From Metabacillus rhizolycopersici (GTDB lineage: Bacteria > Bacillota > Bacilli > Bacillales > Bacillaceae), in the NCBI RefSeq assembly GCF_020075705.1, contig NZ_JAIQUM010000062.1:1-29795 (forward strand): a DNA stretch of 29,795 nucleotides, read 5' to 3'. The position numbers were made by a program, and so were the translations under genes. A model generated the notes under the pieces. The model had not been told where the DNA came from. It saw only the letters and a program-made list of their open reading frames with translations, and did no database searches. Position 1 is the stretch's first letter, and each line of letters starts with the position of its first letter. Of the stretch, positions 7,549 through 14,282 are shown piece after piece.

Positions 7549-8286
7549 ATGAAGATGATAGAAGTAAAAGATTACCAAGAAATGAGTAAACGAGTTGCGG
7601 AATATATTATTGAAAAAGTACGTACTTCAAAAAAACTCAATCTCGGTCTCGCTACAGGTGGGACACCAGTTGGAACCTATACGAATTTAATTGAAGATCA
7701 TAAGCAAAACTACACGTCTTATCAGGACGTAACAACTTTTAATTTAGATGAGTACGTTGGCCTTTCAGGAGATGATTCCAATAGCTATCGTTACTATATG
7801 AATGACCAGCTATTTGACCATATTGATATTCATAAATCGAACACTTATATTCCACGTGGTGATGCTAGTGATATGCAAAAAGAATGCCTTGATTACGAAA
7901 AATTGCTAACAGAACATGGTGGAATCGACCTGCAAATTCTCGGAATAGGAAGTAATGGTCATATTGGCTTTAATGAACCTGGTACTTCATTTGACTCTAA
8001 CACTCATCTTGTTGAATTAGCTCCGTCTACAAGGGAGGCGAATGCAAGATACTTTTCTAGTCTAGAAGAAGTACCAACAAAAGCTGTTACAATGGGGATT
8101 GCTACTATTATGAAAAGTAAGGAAATTTTGCTACTTATTTCAGGTGAAAATAAAAGTGAAGCCTTATCTCAGCTACTTCATGGCGAAGTTAATGAGAGTT
8201 TCCCTGCTTCTGTATTAAGAAATCATCCATATGTTACAATTATTGCAGATAAAGCCGCAATCGCAGCTGAAAAGGTTCGAAACTGA
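7549..8286 (+). CDS. nagB: Glucosamine-6-phosphate deaminase
   Basis: Converts glucosamine-6-phosphate to fructose-6-phosphate and ammonia, feeding glycolysis. 245 residues from the ATG at 7549, which follows AAAAGGGGGA at 8 nt. An earlier in-frame codon at 7522 overlaps nagA and lacks a site. Motifs: phosphate loop GLATGGTPVGTY (33-44), FNLDEYVGL with catalytic Asp67, and GIGSNGHIGFNEPGTSF with His138 and Glu143. The form without the long C-terminal allosteric extension of the enterobacterial enzyme is usual in bacilli. It starts 1 bp after the nagA stop. Confidence 0.96.
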   Translation: MKMIEVKDYQEMSKRVAEYIIEKVRTSKKLNLGLATGGTPVGTYTNLIEDHKQNYTSYQDVTTFNLDEYVGLSGDDSNSYRYYMNDQLFDHIDIHKSNTYIPRGDASDMQKECLDYEKLLTEHGGIDLQILGIGSNGHIGFNEPGTSFDSNTHLVELAPSTREANARYFSSLEEVPTKAVTMGIATIMKSKEILLLISGENKSEALSQLLHGEVNESFPASVLRNHPYVTIIADKAAIAAEKVRN

Positions 8287-8449
8287 AAAAGGGAATAATT
8301 TTCTCCTGTGTCCTTTTAAAAGCGTTAGATATTTTAATTCCTGTAAGTAGGATAAATTTGGTTTTCACACTAAAGAACTTCCTTAAAAAGGGATGTAATA
8401 GCAGATTATGAACTTTGTAGCTTAAATAGAAAGGATGCAGATCAGGAAA

Positions 8450-9178
8450 ATGATTAAGAAAGATTCCCCCATTCCTATTTATTATCAACTTGAAGAAATC
8501 ATTAAAGACTTAATTGAAAAAGGTGAGCTAAAGCCTGGAGATTCTCTCCCAGCAGAAAGAGAATATGCGGAAAAATTCGAAATTAGCCGAATGACAGTTA
8601 GACAGGCTTTTACTCAGTTGGTAAATGACGGGTACTTATATCGAATACAAGGAAAAGGAACTTTCGTCGCAGAACGAAAGCCAAAAATTGAACAGGCTCT
8701 TCAAGGCTTAACAAGCTTTACAGAAGACATGAAGGCAAGAGGGATGAAGCCAGGGAGTCAGTTGGTTCAGTTTGAAATAATTCCAGCAACGAGTCTAATT
8801 GCGAATCAATTAGGAATTCAAGAGTATGGACCAGTATATGAAATAAAACGAATTCGCTTAGCGGACGATGTGCCAATGGCGTTAGAAACGAATTATATCT
8901 CAGCTAATTTTATTAAAGGTTTAACAGAGAAAATTGTTAATCAGTCGTTATACTCTTACATTGAAAATCAGTTAAACTTAAGAATTGATCATGCTTCCCA
9001 GGTTATTGAATCATCCGTCGCTGATGAACTTGAAGCAGAATATTTAAATATTCAACCAGGGGCACCAGTTATGCTCATTCAAAGAAATACGTTCTTAAAA
9101 GATGGAACCCCTGTCGAATTTGTTAAATCAACTTATAGAGCAGACCGTTATAAGTTTATGATTCAAATGAACCGATAG
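8450..9178 (+). CDS. nagR: GntR/HutC-family repressor NagR (YvoA)
   Basis: Represses the amino-sugar genes and is released by phosphorylated amino sugars. N-terminal winged HTH (~1-75: SPIPIYYQLEEIIKDLIEKGEL, then EYAEKFEISRMTVRQAFTQL and GKGTFVAE), then a UTRA ligand domain (~85-235: LTSFTEDMKARGMKPGS, IKRIRLADDVPMALE, and STYRADRYKF at the end). This domain pair and wording match the B. subtilis protein closely. ATGs at 8435 and 8450 are both possible. I prefer 8450 (242 residues), because the SPIPIYYQ start then aligns with the known protein and the 8435 ATG touches its AAAGG. The 163-bp gap after nagB has no clear terminator, so it is likely in the nag operon. Confidence 0.93.
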   Translation: MIKKDSPIPIYYQLEEIIKDLIEKGELKPGDSLPAEREYAEKFEISRMTVRQAFTQLVNDGYLYRIQGKGTFVAERKPKIEQALQGLTSFTEDMKARGMKPGSQLVQFEIIPATSLIANQLGIQEYGPVYEIKRIRLADDVPMALETNYISANFIKGLTEKIVNQSLYSYIENQLNLRIDHASQVIESSVADELEAEYLNIQPGAPVMLIQRNTFLKDGTPVEFVKSTYRADRYKFMIQMNR

Positions 9179-9197
9179 CAGAAGGGAGCTTCTTAAC

Positions 9198-9935
9198 ATG
9201 TTCAATCAATATTTCCAAAAGCTTAAGGAATTATTAAATTCTGTCGAAAAAGAGGAAAAAGAGAGTATTAAAAAAGCTGCACAAGAGATTGCAACGTGTA
9301 TTCAACAGGACGGGATTGTTCATGTGTTTGGGTGCGGGCATTCTCATATGTTAGGGGAAGAGTTGTTTTACCGAGCAGGTGGACTTGTACCAATCAGCCC
9401 TATATTAATAGAGGATTTAATGCTACATAAAGGGGCTGTACGCTCTTCGCAGCTAGAAAAAGAGGGAGATTTTTCTGAGCAATTTATGGCTAACGTTAGG
9501 ATTCAACCAGAAGATGTGGTAATTGTTGCCTCGACATCAGGTAGAAATCCTGTTCCGATTGATGTAGCAGAAATTGCTAAGAAACAAGGTGCTTTTGTTA
9601 TTGGTATTACCTCACCGCGCTATGCTAGAAGCCAACCCTCGCGGCATAAAACGGGGATGTATTTATATAATTCCGTTGACCTTGCGATTGATAACCATAT
9701 AGAGGTTGGGGATGCTCTTATGAAGCAGAATTCCCTCGATGTTCCCTTTGGCACTGGATCTACAGTTATAGGCACGGCCATTGTCAATGGGATAATGGTA
9801 GAGGCTGTCAAAGTAATGGTTGAAAATCATTTTAACCCACCCATTTTTAAAAGTGGAAACGTTGATGGTGCGGAAGAACATAATAGAAAATTAATTAATA
9901 AATATAAAAACAGGATTCCAATGTTAGAACGTTGA
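9198..9935 (+). CDS. SIS-domain sugar-phosphate protein (UPF0309 family)
   Basis: 245 residues. A sugar-isomerase (SIS) domain spans most of it: VFGCGHSHMLGEELFYRAGG near 44-63 and DVVIVASTSGRNPVPIDVA near 107-125, with the Ser-rich phosphosugar loops. It belongs to the COG4821/UPF0309 group, whose reaction is not established. It begins 19 bp after nagR with GAAGGGAG before the ATG, and so is the last gene of the nag operon. Context suggests binding or conversion of an amino-sugar phosphate, perhaps a MurNAc- or GlcNAc-derived one. That is inference. It lacks a catalytic glutamate motif of the MurQ etherase type that I can recognise. Confidence 0.85.
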   Translation: MFNQYFQKLKELLNSVEKEEKESIKKAAQEIATCIQQDGIVHVFGCGHSHMLGEELFYRAGGLVPISPILIEDLMLHKGAVRSSQLEKEGDFSEQFMANVRIQPEDVVIVASTSGRNPVPIDVAEIAKKQGAFVIGITSPRYARSQPSRHKTGMYLYNSVDLAIDNHIEVGDALMKQNSLDVPFGTGSTVIGTAIVNGIMVEAVKVMVENHFNPPIFKSGNVDGAEEHNRKLINKYKNRIPMLER

Positions 9936-9991
9936 ATTTATATACTGTTGAAAAACAATCTTGGCAATAGATAAAATATGAAAATCTCGAT

Positions 9992-10030
9992 AAAATTCCT
10001 AGGTGAATCAATGAAGTGAAGGGATTTTTT
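9992..10030 (+). terminator. Terminator of the nag operon
   Basis: AAAATTCC (9992-9999) can pair with GGGATTTT (10021-10028; one G-T pair), followed by a T run. It lies 57 bp after the SIS gene stop. Confidence 0.5.
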
Positions 10031-10108
10031 ATGTCCGTTACTTATTTGTCACTTTGACCGATAATTTTCACTTATTTTAAATGTTATTTTGCATATATCC
10101 AACTTTAA

Positions 10109-10147
10109 AAACCCAGCTACCTTCACATGAGAAGATTAGCTGGGTTT
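10109..10147 (+). terminator. Hairpin terminator
   Basis: AAACCCAGCTA (10109-10119) pairs perfectly with TAGCTGGGTTT (10137-10147), with a 17-nt loop. It is a second, stronger stop after the nag operon and may also work on the minus strand. Confidence 0.65.
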
Positions 10148-10200
10148 CTTAATTATTTGCATCCAATCATTTATAGAACTATTCTGTTATCGGTTTAGTA

Positions 10201-10232
10201 AAAAAAGCGACTGCTCATTGTTCAGCAATCGC
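10201..10232 (-). terminator. Terminator of the resolvase relic
   Basis: On the minus strand GCGATTGCT (10232-10224) pairs with AGCAGTCGC (10215-10207; one mismatch), followed by a run of T. It lies 6 bp past the relic's stop codon. Confidence 0.6.
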
Positions 10233-10237
10233 ACCCT

Positions 10238-10396
10238 TTAATGGAACAACGTATTGTCACTTAACAGTTCCTTTTTTATCCTGTAAACAGTGGATCGAGT
10301 AATGGCATTTTTTTCTGCGTCAAAACTTTTCAAGTTTTCAATTCGCCGTTCCAAATTTTGATCTTCAGTAGAGACTCTAGTATAAGCAACTTTTAT
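10238..10396 (-). pseudogene. Serine recombinase (resolvase) relic with internal deletion
   Basis: The minus-strand frame reads IKVAYTRVSTEDQNLERRIENL, the unmistakable N-terminus of a Tn3-type resolvase with the catalytic-serine motif R-V-S. After SFDAEK it jumps in frame to NAITRSTVYRIKKELL, the C-terminal helix-turn-helix of the same family. Around 120 residues of catalytic domain and long helix are missing. The start codon also seems lost: the codon before IKVAY is GCA, though AAAGGAG lies at the right distance. It cannot be an active recombinase. Whether the short frame is expressed is unknown. The palindrome at 10468-10485 just upstream may be part of its old res site. Confidence 0.8.
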
Positions 10397-10467
10397 TGCG
10401 TAATTTTCTCCTTTTACAAATCTATTTAATAGACACCCTAATCTTAACAATAATGTTTAAGTGGTTG

Positions 10468-10485
10468 TTTAAGGTGTACCCTAAA
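10468..10485. other. Palindrome upstream of the resolvase relic (possible old res site)
   Basis: TTTAAGGTGTACCCTAAA is near-palindromic (16 of 18). It sits ~70 bp upstream of the resolvase relic, where serine resolvases usually have their res sites. It may be a leftover crossover or accessory site, or chance. The stretch 10486-10654 holds no gene but has a 9-bp hairpin, ATATCAATA/TATTGATAT, near 10611-10639. Confidence 0.25.
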
Positions 10486-10654
10486 TAGATAACGAATGAC
10501 AAATATTAAACGATGGAAGAGAATCTAGAAAAAGGAAGTTACAAGAACAATGCAATTTAGCGTTTAAAAAGTGTGCAATTTATCTCTTAAAGTCACAGGG
10601 AAAGTAGTCTAATATCAATAAGGTCTACCCTATTGATATTGTGAAGGTTGCTAC

Positions 10655-10870
10655 TTGAACTACCATGAAAATAAGTTTCTTCAAGATTTGAAAAATGACA
10701 ATACTTAAGAAGACCCTGCTCAATCGTTAAAAAAAGAGGAGAGCGATAATTAATAAGTCTATGGATTAGGGTTGACTGGATTAAGGTCAGTATCAGTATT
10801 GACACTTCCTAACCATTTTCATTCTCTGTGGTGAAGCGCTGATTTTTGCGCTTCATGGATGGCTAACGGG
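10655..10870. repeat. ~215-bp repeat, copy A (uninterrupted)
   Basis: This copy matches a second one split by the IS110 element (11599-11733 and 13145-13222). Shared marks, in order: TTGAACTACCATGAAAATAA, a GCAATACTTAA-like stretch, GAGAGCG, GACTGGATTAAG, TCAGTATTGAC, and a 56-nt identical block (10811-10866) holding the hairpin GAAGCGC/GCGCTTC. Its ends carry short imperfect inverted repeats (CTACCATGAA against CATCCATGAA), so it could be a MITE. It encodes nothing convincing. The family is not recognised. Confidence 0.65.
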
Positions 10871-10920
10871 CAGAATAGTTAAATAAGCAAAAGGGTAAAA
10901 AAATTAAAGAAGGACTTTTT

Positions 10921-11055
10921 ATGATTGGACTTATCCTTGCTGTAATTATTTTTAATGTAAATTCTTTTAAAACTAATAGACGACTTATAAAAAAACAAAT
11001 TATATATATTTGGATATTTACAAAAGTCCTCCAACTACTTACTGATATATATTGA
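10921..11055 (+). pseudogene. Broken membrane-protein gene (CBO0543-like N-terminus)
   Basis: AAGGA precedes the ATG of a 44-residue frame that begins MIGLILAVIIFN and continues KTNRRLIKKQIIYIWIFT. This resembles the N-terminal half of a small multi-span membrane protein family common in bacilli (CBO0543-like). After the stop at 11053, a shifted frame reads IDLKYQG, which fits the expected IDFKYHG continuation, and then stops again. So I read it as a frameshifted and truncated gene. The family match is from memory and tentative. Confidence 0.4.
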
Positions 11056-11174
11056 CTTAAAATATCAAGGTTAAAAGTCAGGGGAAGTAAAAAAATGATT
11101 CATGGAGGATAGAATATCAATTATAATTTAATAAAAAATTGAGTAGCAAGGATTATTTTTCGAGGTTAACTGGT

Positions 11175-11327
11175 ATGAAATATGATGTAATCATAATTGG
11201 TGCAGGTTCAATAGGAATGGTAGCAAGTAGTAGTGCAGTTGGACAAGCCTTAAGCAACTTAATTATTTCAGGTAAGAATGACATAGATATTTCTCAGTTT
11301 TCAATCAATCGATTTAAGAGGGAGTAG
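11175..11327 (+). pseudogene. Sarcosine/N-methyltryptophan oxidase-like relic with internal deletion
   Basis: The frame starts MKYDVIIIGAGSIGMVAS, the N-terminal FAD-binding beta-alpha-beta (GxGxxG) of the SolA/SoxA oxidase family. It passes in frame into SSAVGQALSNLIISGKNDID, then ISQFSINRFKRE, which is that family's C-terminus. About 330 of ~380 residues are missing. The frame is intact, but the product lacks the FAD and substrate domains and cannot be an enzyme. It lies among other relics. I see no good ribosome binding site directly before the ATG at 11175. The identity of both ends is clear; expression is doubtful. Confidence 0.75.
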
Positions 11328-11339
11328 CTAGGTAAAATA

Positions 11340-11519
11340 ATGAAGATATATAAGTTAAAGAATAATTTTAAAGGTATAAAAAAGGGAACACAATTCTATT
11401 TGGTTGCTGAATCTGAATTTATAGGTGTCAAAGATTTTGTTTTACGAACTAAAGACTTGGCAATCAGGATATCAATTAATGAAAGGGAGCTGCATAACAA
11501 TTTTACTTTATTGAGATAA
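11340..11519 (+). CDS. Small hypothetical protein, 59 residues
   Basis: The frame MKIYKLKNNFKGIKKGTQFYL continues VAESEFIGVKDFVLRTKDL and ends INERELHNNFTLLR. It is rich in charged residues with alternating hydrophobics, suggesting a small beta-rich soluble domain. It has no membrane segment. The composition looks coding and it resembles small proteins of Bacillus with a KKGTxFYLVAESEFxGVK core, but I cannot name the family. The ribosome binding site is weak (GGGAG ~18 nt upstream, AGG at 9 nt). A terminator at 11563-11597 follows at a natural distance, supporting transcription. Confidence 0.45.
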   Translation: MKIYKLKNNFKGIKKGTQFYLVAESEFIGVKDFVLRTKDLAIRISINERELHNNFTLLR

Positions 11520-11562
11520 GGATGAACGGTTTGATCAGTTAATTTAATATTGAAGTAACGCG

Positions 11563-11597
11563 ATGCTTTACTCTTATAAGGTGTAGAGCATTTTTTT
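11563..11597 (+). terminator. Rho-independent terminator
   Basis: ATGCTTTACTC (11563-11573) pairs with GTGTAGAGCAT (11581-11591) at 9 of 11 positions and is followed by a run of seven T. It ends the small gene at 11340-11519. Confidence 0.7.
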
Positions 11598-11598
11598 A

Positions 11599-11733
11599 TT
11601 GAACTACCATGAAAATAAACTTCTGTAATTCAGTGAAAAAGGCAATACTTAATAAGACGCAGTTCATTCATTTTTTAAAAAGGGGAGAGCGCCTGATTCA
11701 TTGATCTATTGTAGGAAAATAGACTGAATTAAG
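11599..11733. repeat. ~215-bp repeat, copy B, left part
   Basis: Matches copy A from TTGAACTACCATGAAAATAA to GACTGAATTAAG, with scattered differences. It breaks off at the IS110 end and resumes at 13145. Confidence 0.65.
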
Positions 11734-12964
11734 ATGCTTCAGGTTCTTGTAACGTAACTGTGTATCCCAAACTTTTGAGTCTTCGGAGTGAATGTCGTAC
11801 AATGGATTGCTGTCTCTGTTTATCAAAGTAGTCTTCTCCTAAGTCTACATACATTTCTTTTCGTGTTAAGAGATAATAAGCTATTCTCAACATGGCATGA
11901 GCGACGACGATTCCTGCTCGTTTCTTACCTTTTCGTGAAGCTCTGTACGCCTATACAGTGCTCCGAGATAGTTTTTAGACCCTCTTACTGAATGAGCTGC
12001 TTCAGTTAATGCTGATCTCAGATACTTGTTTCCTTTTTTTTGTTTTAGCTGATTTCCTTTTGCCAGCACTTTCGTTGTGTCCTGGAACCAAACCAGCCCA
12101 GGAACACATATGAGCTGCACTTGGGAATTGTTTTTTAACATCAGTTCCAATCTCTGATAGAATTTGCTCAGCCATTCTTGTAGCTATGCTAGGAATAGAA
12201 TCTAATCGTTCAACATCTTCTTGATGGGCACTTACTCTTTTCGCCACTTCTTGATCTAGCATTTCAATTTGCTCAGTCAAAAAATCAATATGCTTTAAAA
12301 TGGTTTTCAACATAAGACGTTGGTGCGAATTGATATAACATCTAAGGGCGAGTTCCAGTTCATCTTTCTTCTTTTTCATTGTACGTCGAGCGAAGTTCGC
12401 TAGTTTTTCAGGATTGTCTTCACCATCGGCAATAGCGTTAAGCATATCCCGAGCTGAAACGCCCATAACATCTGAAACCACAGAGCCTAGCTTAATGTTT
12501 GCACCTTCTAACACTTTTTGAATGCGATTATGTTGTCTAGCACGTTCTTCAATGATACTCCGACGATACCGAACTAGTTCACGGAGTTCCCGTTGATTCC
12601 GATCTGGAATGTAACTAGCTTTTAAGAGTCCATGACGAAGAAATTTGGCAATCCAATCTGCATCCTTGACATCTGTTTTATGTCCTGGAACTGCCTTCAT
12701 ATGTTGGGCATTGACAACTAAAAGCTCAATATCCTCAGCCTCTAATAAATTCACAATAGGTTTCCAGTAAACACTCGTGCTCTCCATGGCAACATGGGTA
12801 CAATTATGCTGTTTAATCCAGTCAACCAACTGTAATAGAAATATAGTTTTAGTAGAAAACGTTTGAATCTCCTTTCCTTCTGGTGTCATAATACATGCGG
12901 TGATATTATCCTTATGAACATCCATACCACACGCTCTTTCAATGACTACGTCCATTGAAAACAT
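11729..12964 (-). pseudogene. IS110-family transposase, two compensating frameshifts
   Basis: A DEDD-type recombinase that acts with a bridge RNA. The N-terminal RuvC-like domain shows GMDVHKDNITAC, AMESTSVYWKP and KTDVKDADWIAKFLRHGLL. The C-terminal Tnp domain shows SIPSIATRMAEQILSEIG and MCSWAGLVPGHNESAGK with the family's conserved serine. In the first frame the protein ends early at 12002. The frame shifts at an A8 tract (minus strand, 12041-12034; seven A would restore KTKKGNKYLRSALTEAA). It shifts back near 11940-11950, after LYRRT, continuing RKGKKRAGIVVAHAMLRIAYY to a stop at 11729. The outer frames agree, so one insertion and one deletion are implied. This is either real decay or sequencing error. 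Confidence 0.88.
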
Positions 12965-13144
12965 CCTTTCTACGGCTCATATTATTAATGGAGGCTGGTG
13001 CATCAACCAGAATAGGATTAATCTACCATGTGTGCTTCCCGTAAGGGAGCGACAGTCAGTGGTGCACCGTGGTCGTTGGAGTCAGACTAACGGATGGGCT
13101 CTAACGCACCATAGTTCATCGACCTTCCTCTCCCAGCCGTAGAA
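11734..13144 (-). mobile_element. IS110-family insertion sequence, ~1.41 kb
   Basis: The element splits a ~215-bp repeat that is intact at 10655-10870, so that copy serves as the empty site. The left junction follows GACTGAATTAAG (11722-11733); the right junction is at TCAGTATTGAC (13145). Both are precise to a few bases. There are no terminal inverted repeats and no obvious target duplication, as is usual for IS110. The length is typical. The transposase gene fills most of it; the 180-bp leader at the right end is folded. The transposase stop codon TAA is made with flanking repeat sequence. Confidence 0.8.
12968..13144 (-). ncRNA. Candidate IS110 bridge RNA
   Basis: The leader upstream of the transposase, read on the minus strand, is closed by a perfect 10-bp stem: TTCTACGGCT (13144-13135) with AGCCGTAGAA (12977-12968). 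Inside are GGTGC/GCACC arms around a large loop, a GCTCCC-TTAC-GGGAAGC hairpin, and a CTGGT/ACCAG hairpin near the transposase. IS110-group elements make a structured RNA from exactly this position; it has one loop guiding target DNA and one guiding donor DNA. The 5' arm ends at the element boundary deduced from the empty site. RNA production and guide assignment are inferred. Confidence 0.65.
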
Positions 13145-13222
13145 TCAGTATTGACGGTTCTAAACCATTTTCATTCTCTGTGGTGAAGCGCTGATTTTTG
13201 CGCTTCATGGATGGCTAATGGG
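13145..13222. repeat. ~215-bp repeat, copy B, right part
   Basis: Continues copy B after the IS110 insertion. Positions 13163-13218 are identical over 56 nt to 10811-10866, including the GAAGCGC/GCGCTTC hairpin. Confidence 0.75.
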
Positions 13223-13223
13223 T

Positions 13224-13253
13224 GCGATGCTTCAATAACGAAGGATCGCTTTT
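13224..13253 (+). terminator. Terminator-like hairpin
   Basis: GCGATGCTTC (13224-13233) pairs with GAAGGATCGC (13240-13249; one mismatch), followed by TTTTC. No intact gene lies upstream on this strand, so it is probably left from a lost gene. Confidence 0.5.
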
Positions 13254-13299
13254 CTTCTTCAAGTAACTGGCAGGCTAATTGAATAAGAATGGATTCCAG

Positions 13300-13328
13300 A
13301 AGATCGTCATTTGAGTCGATCTTTTTTC
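13300..13328 (+). terminator. Terminator-like hairpin
   Basis: AAGATCG (13300-13306) pairs with CGATCTT (13317-13323) and is followed by T-rich sequence. It is the second orphan terminator in a row and insulates the cupredoxin gene from upstream. Confidence 0.5.
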
Positions 13329-13442
13329 TTGTCACTGTTTCAGATAAAAGAGTTACTATTTGAAAGCACGTTGGAACCCAATTGATAGTGATAATATTTT
13401 ATAAATTGGAAAAAATAATGTATAGGAAAGGAGGGCTTGCGA

Positions 13443-13832
13443 ATGTTTGTGAAAAAGTGTTTAACAGGATTGGTAGTTTTGTTTGCGATGATTGTGGTTG
13501 TGAACACTGCAGGCTCGCTCGGCGTATTTGCCGAATCCGGTGTCGTAACACAACCTATGGAGACAGTGAAAGATATTGAGGTCGAGTTGAACGATGATTA
13601 CTTTAATCCGAAAGTCATCACTATTTCCAATGGAAGAACGACAACGTTGATATTGAAAAACAAAGGTAAGAAAGAACACACCTTCACAGTGGAAAAGCTC
13701 AGAATTGACGCCGAAGTCCAGCCGGGAAAAGAAAAAACCATTACCGTGAAACCGAAAAAGCCAGGTACATATGAACTGATATGTCGGTACCATTTCAATG
13801 AAGGAATGGTTGGAAAAGTAATAGTCAAATAA
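13443..13832 (+). CDS. Secreted cupredoxin-domain protein
   Basis: 129 residues. A signal peptide (MFVKKCLTGLVVLFAMIVVV and on, cleavage near residue 30, VFA-ES) precedes one cupredoxin domain (~42-129). Type-1 copper ligands are visible: His79 (KEHTF), Cys114 (LICRYH), His117 and Met122 (NEGMVGK), in the usual C-x2-H-x4-M order. It likely binds copper and carries electrons, or handles copper, outside the membrane. The ATG at 13443 sits 8 nt after AAAGGAGG. An in-frame TTG at 13437 is too close to that site. It stands alone, with no copper or oxidase gene beside it. Its sequence is less AT-rich than its surroundings, a possible sign of a different origin. Confidence 0.9.
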   Translation: MFVKKCLTGLVVLFAMIVVVNTAGSLGVFAESGVVTQPMETVKDIEVELNDDYFNPKVITISNGRTTTLILKNKGKKEHTFTVEKLRIDAEVQPGKEKTITVKPKKPGTYELICRYHFNEGMVGKVIVK

Positions 13833-13835
13833 CAA

Positions 13836-13860
13836 GCAGGGCCAATCGGGCCTTGCCTAT
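13836..13860 (+). terminator. Terminator of the cupredoxin gene
   Basis: GCAGGGCC (13836-13843) pairs with GGCCTTGC (13849-13856; one G-T pair) around a 5-nt loop, 4 bp after the stop. The T tail is weak (CTATTAAT). Confidence 0.55.
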
Positions 13861-13986
13861 TAATAATGTTATTAAACAAACGGGTGCATGTACAAACAAG
13901 CTTATTCATTGGATTTATGCCTTACTAAAACGTAAAGAAACTTTCCTTGATTTAGTATAAGAGATACAATTAAGTAATACATGAAA

Positions 13987-14013
13987 AACCTTCCAATACG
14001 GATGAGGAAGGTT
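13987..14013. other. Hairpin in the cupredoxin-DUF4085 gap
   Basis: AACCTTCC (13987-13994) pairs perfectly with GGAAGGTT (14006-14013). There is little T tail. The rest of 13861-14270 shows no gene. Confidence 0.35.
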
Positions 14014-14282
14014 ATTTGGCATGAGCAATTTTAGTATATCATTAACTATTTAATAATTTTATAGAAAAATATTGACATCCTATTAGCTGGTTTAGTAAAA
14101 ATTGCTGAGGAGCTATTTTGGCAGCTCTATCGCATTTTTCAATATTCTACAAGTGGGCGCGATTAGACAATAACGATTAAATTTAATCACCTATATTGTT
14201 ATATGATTAAGAACAGTGAAGTATTTTCACAAAAAATTATGTGTAATATTTTCCGGCTTATATAAAAAAGTGAGGAGATATG

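Noticed and set aside
10593..10805. 70-residue minus-strand frame inside repeat copy A
   Set aside because: Copy B does not keep the frame, and no ribosome binding site is present. Treated as non-coding repeat.
11734..13144. Programmed -1 frameshift in the IS110 transposase A tract
   Set aside because: A -1 shift at the tract gives the wrong frame; a +1 shift or one fewer A is needed, and IS110 transposases are normally single-frame.
13461..13909. Minus-strand frames of 103-124 residues opposite the cupredoxin gene
   Set aside because: Shadows of the plus-strand gene, which has a signal peptide, copper ligands and a strong ribosome site.
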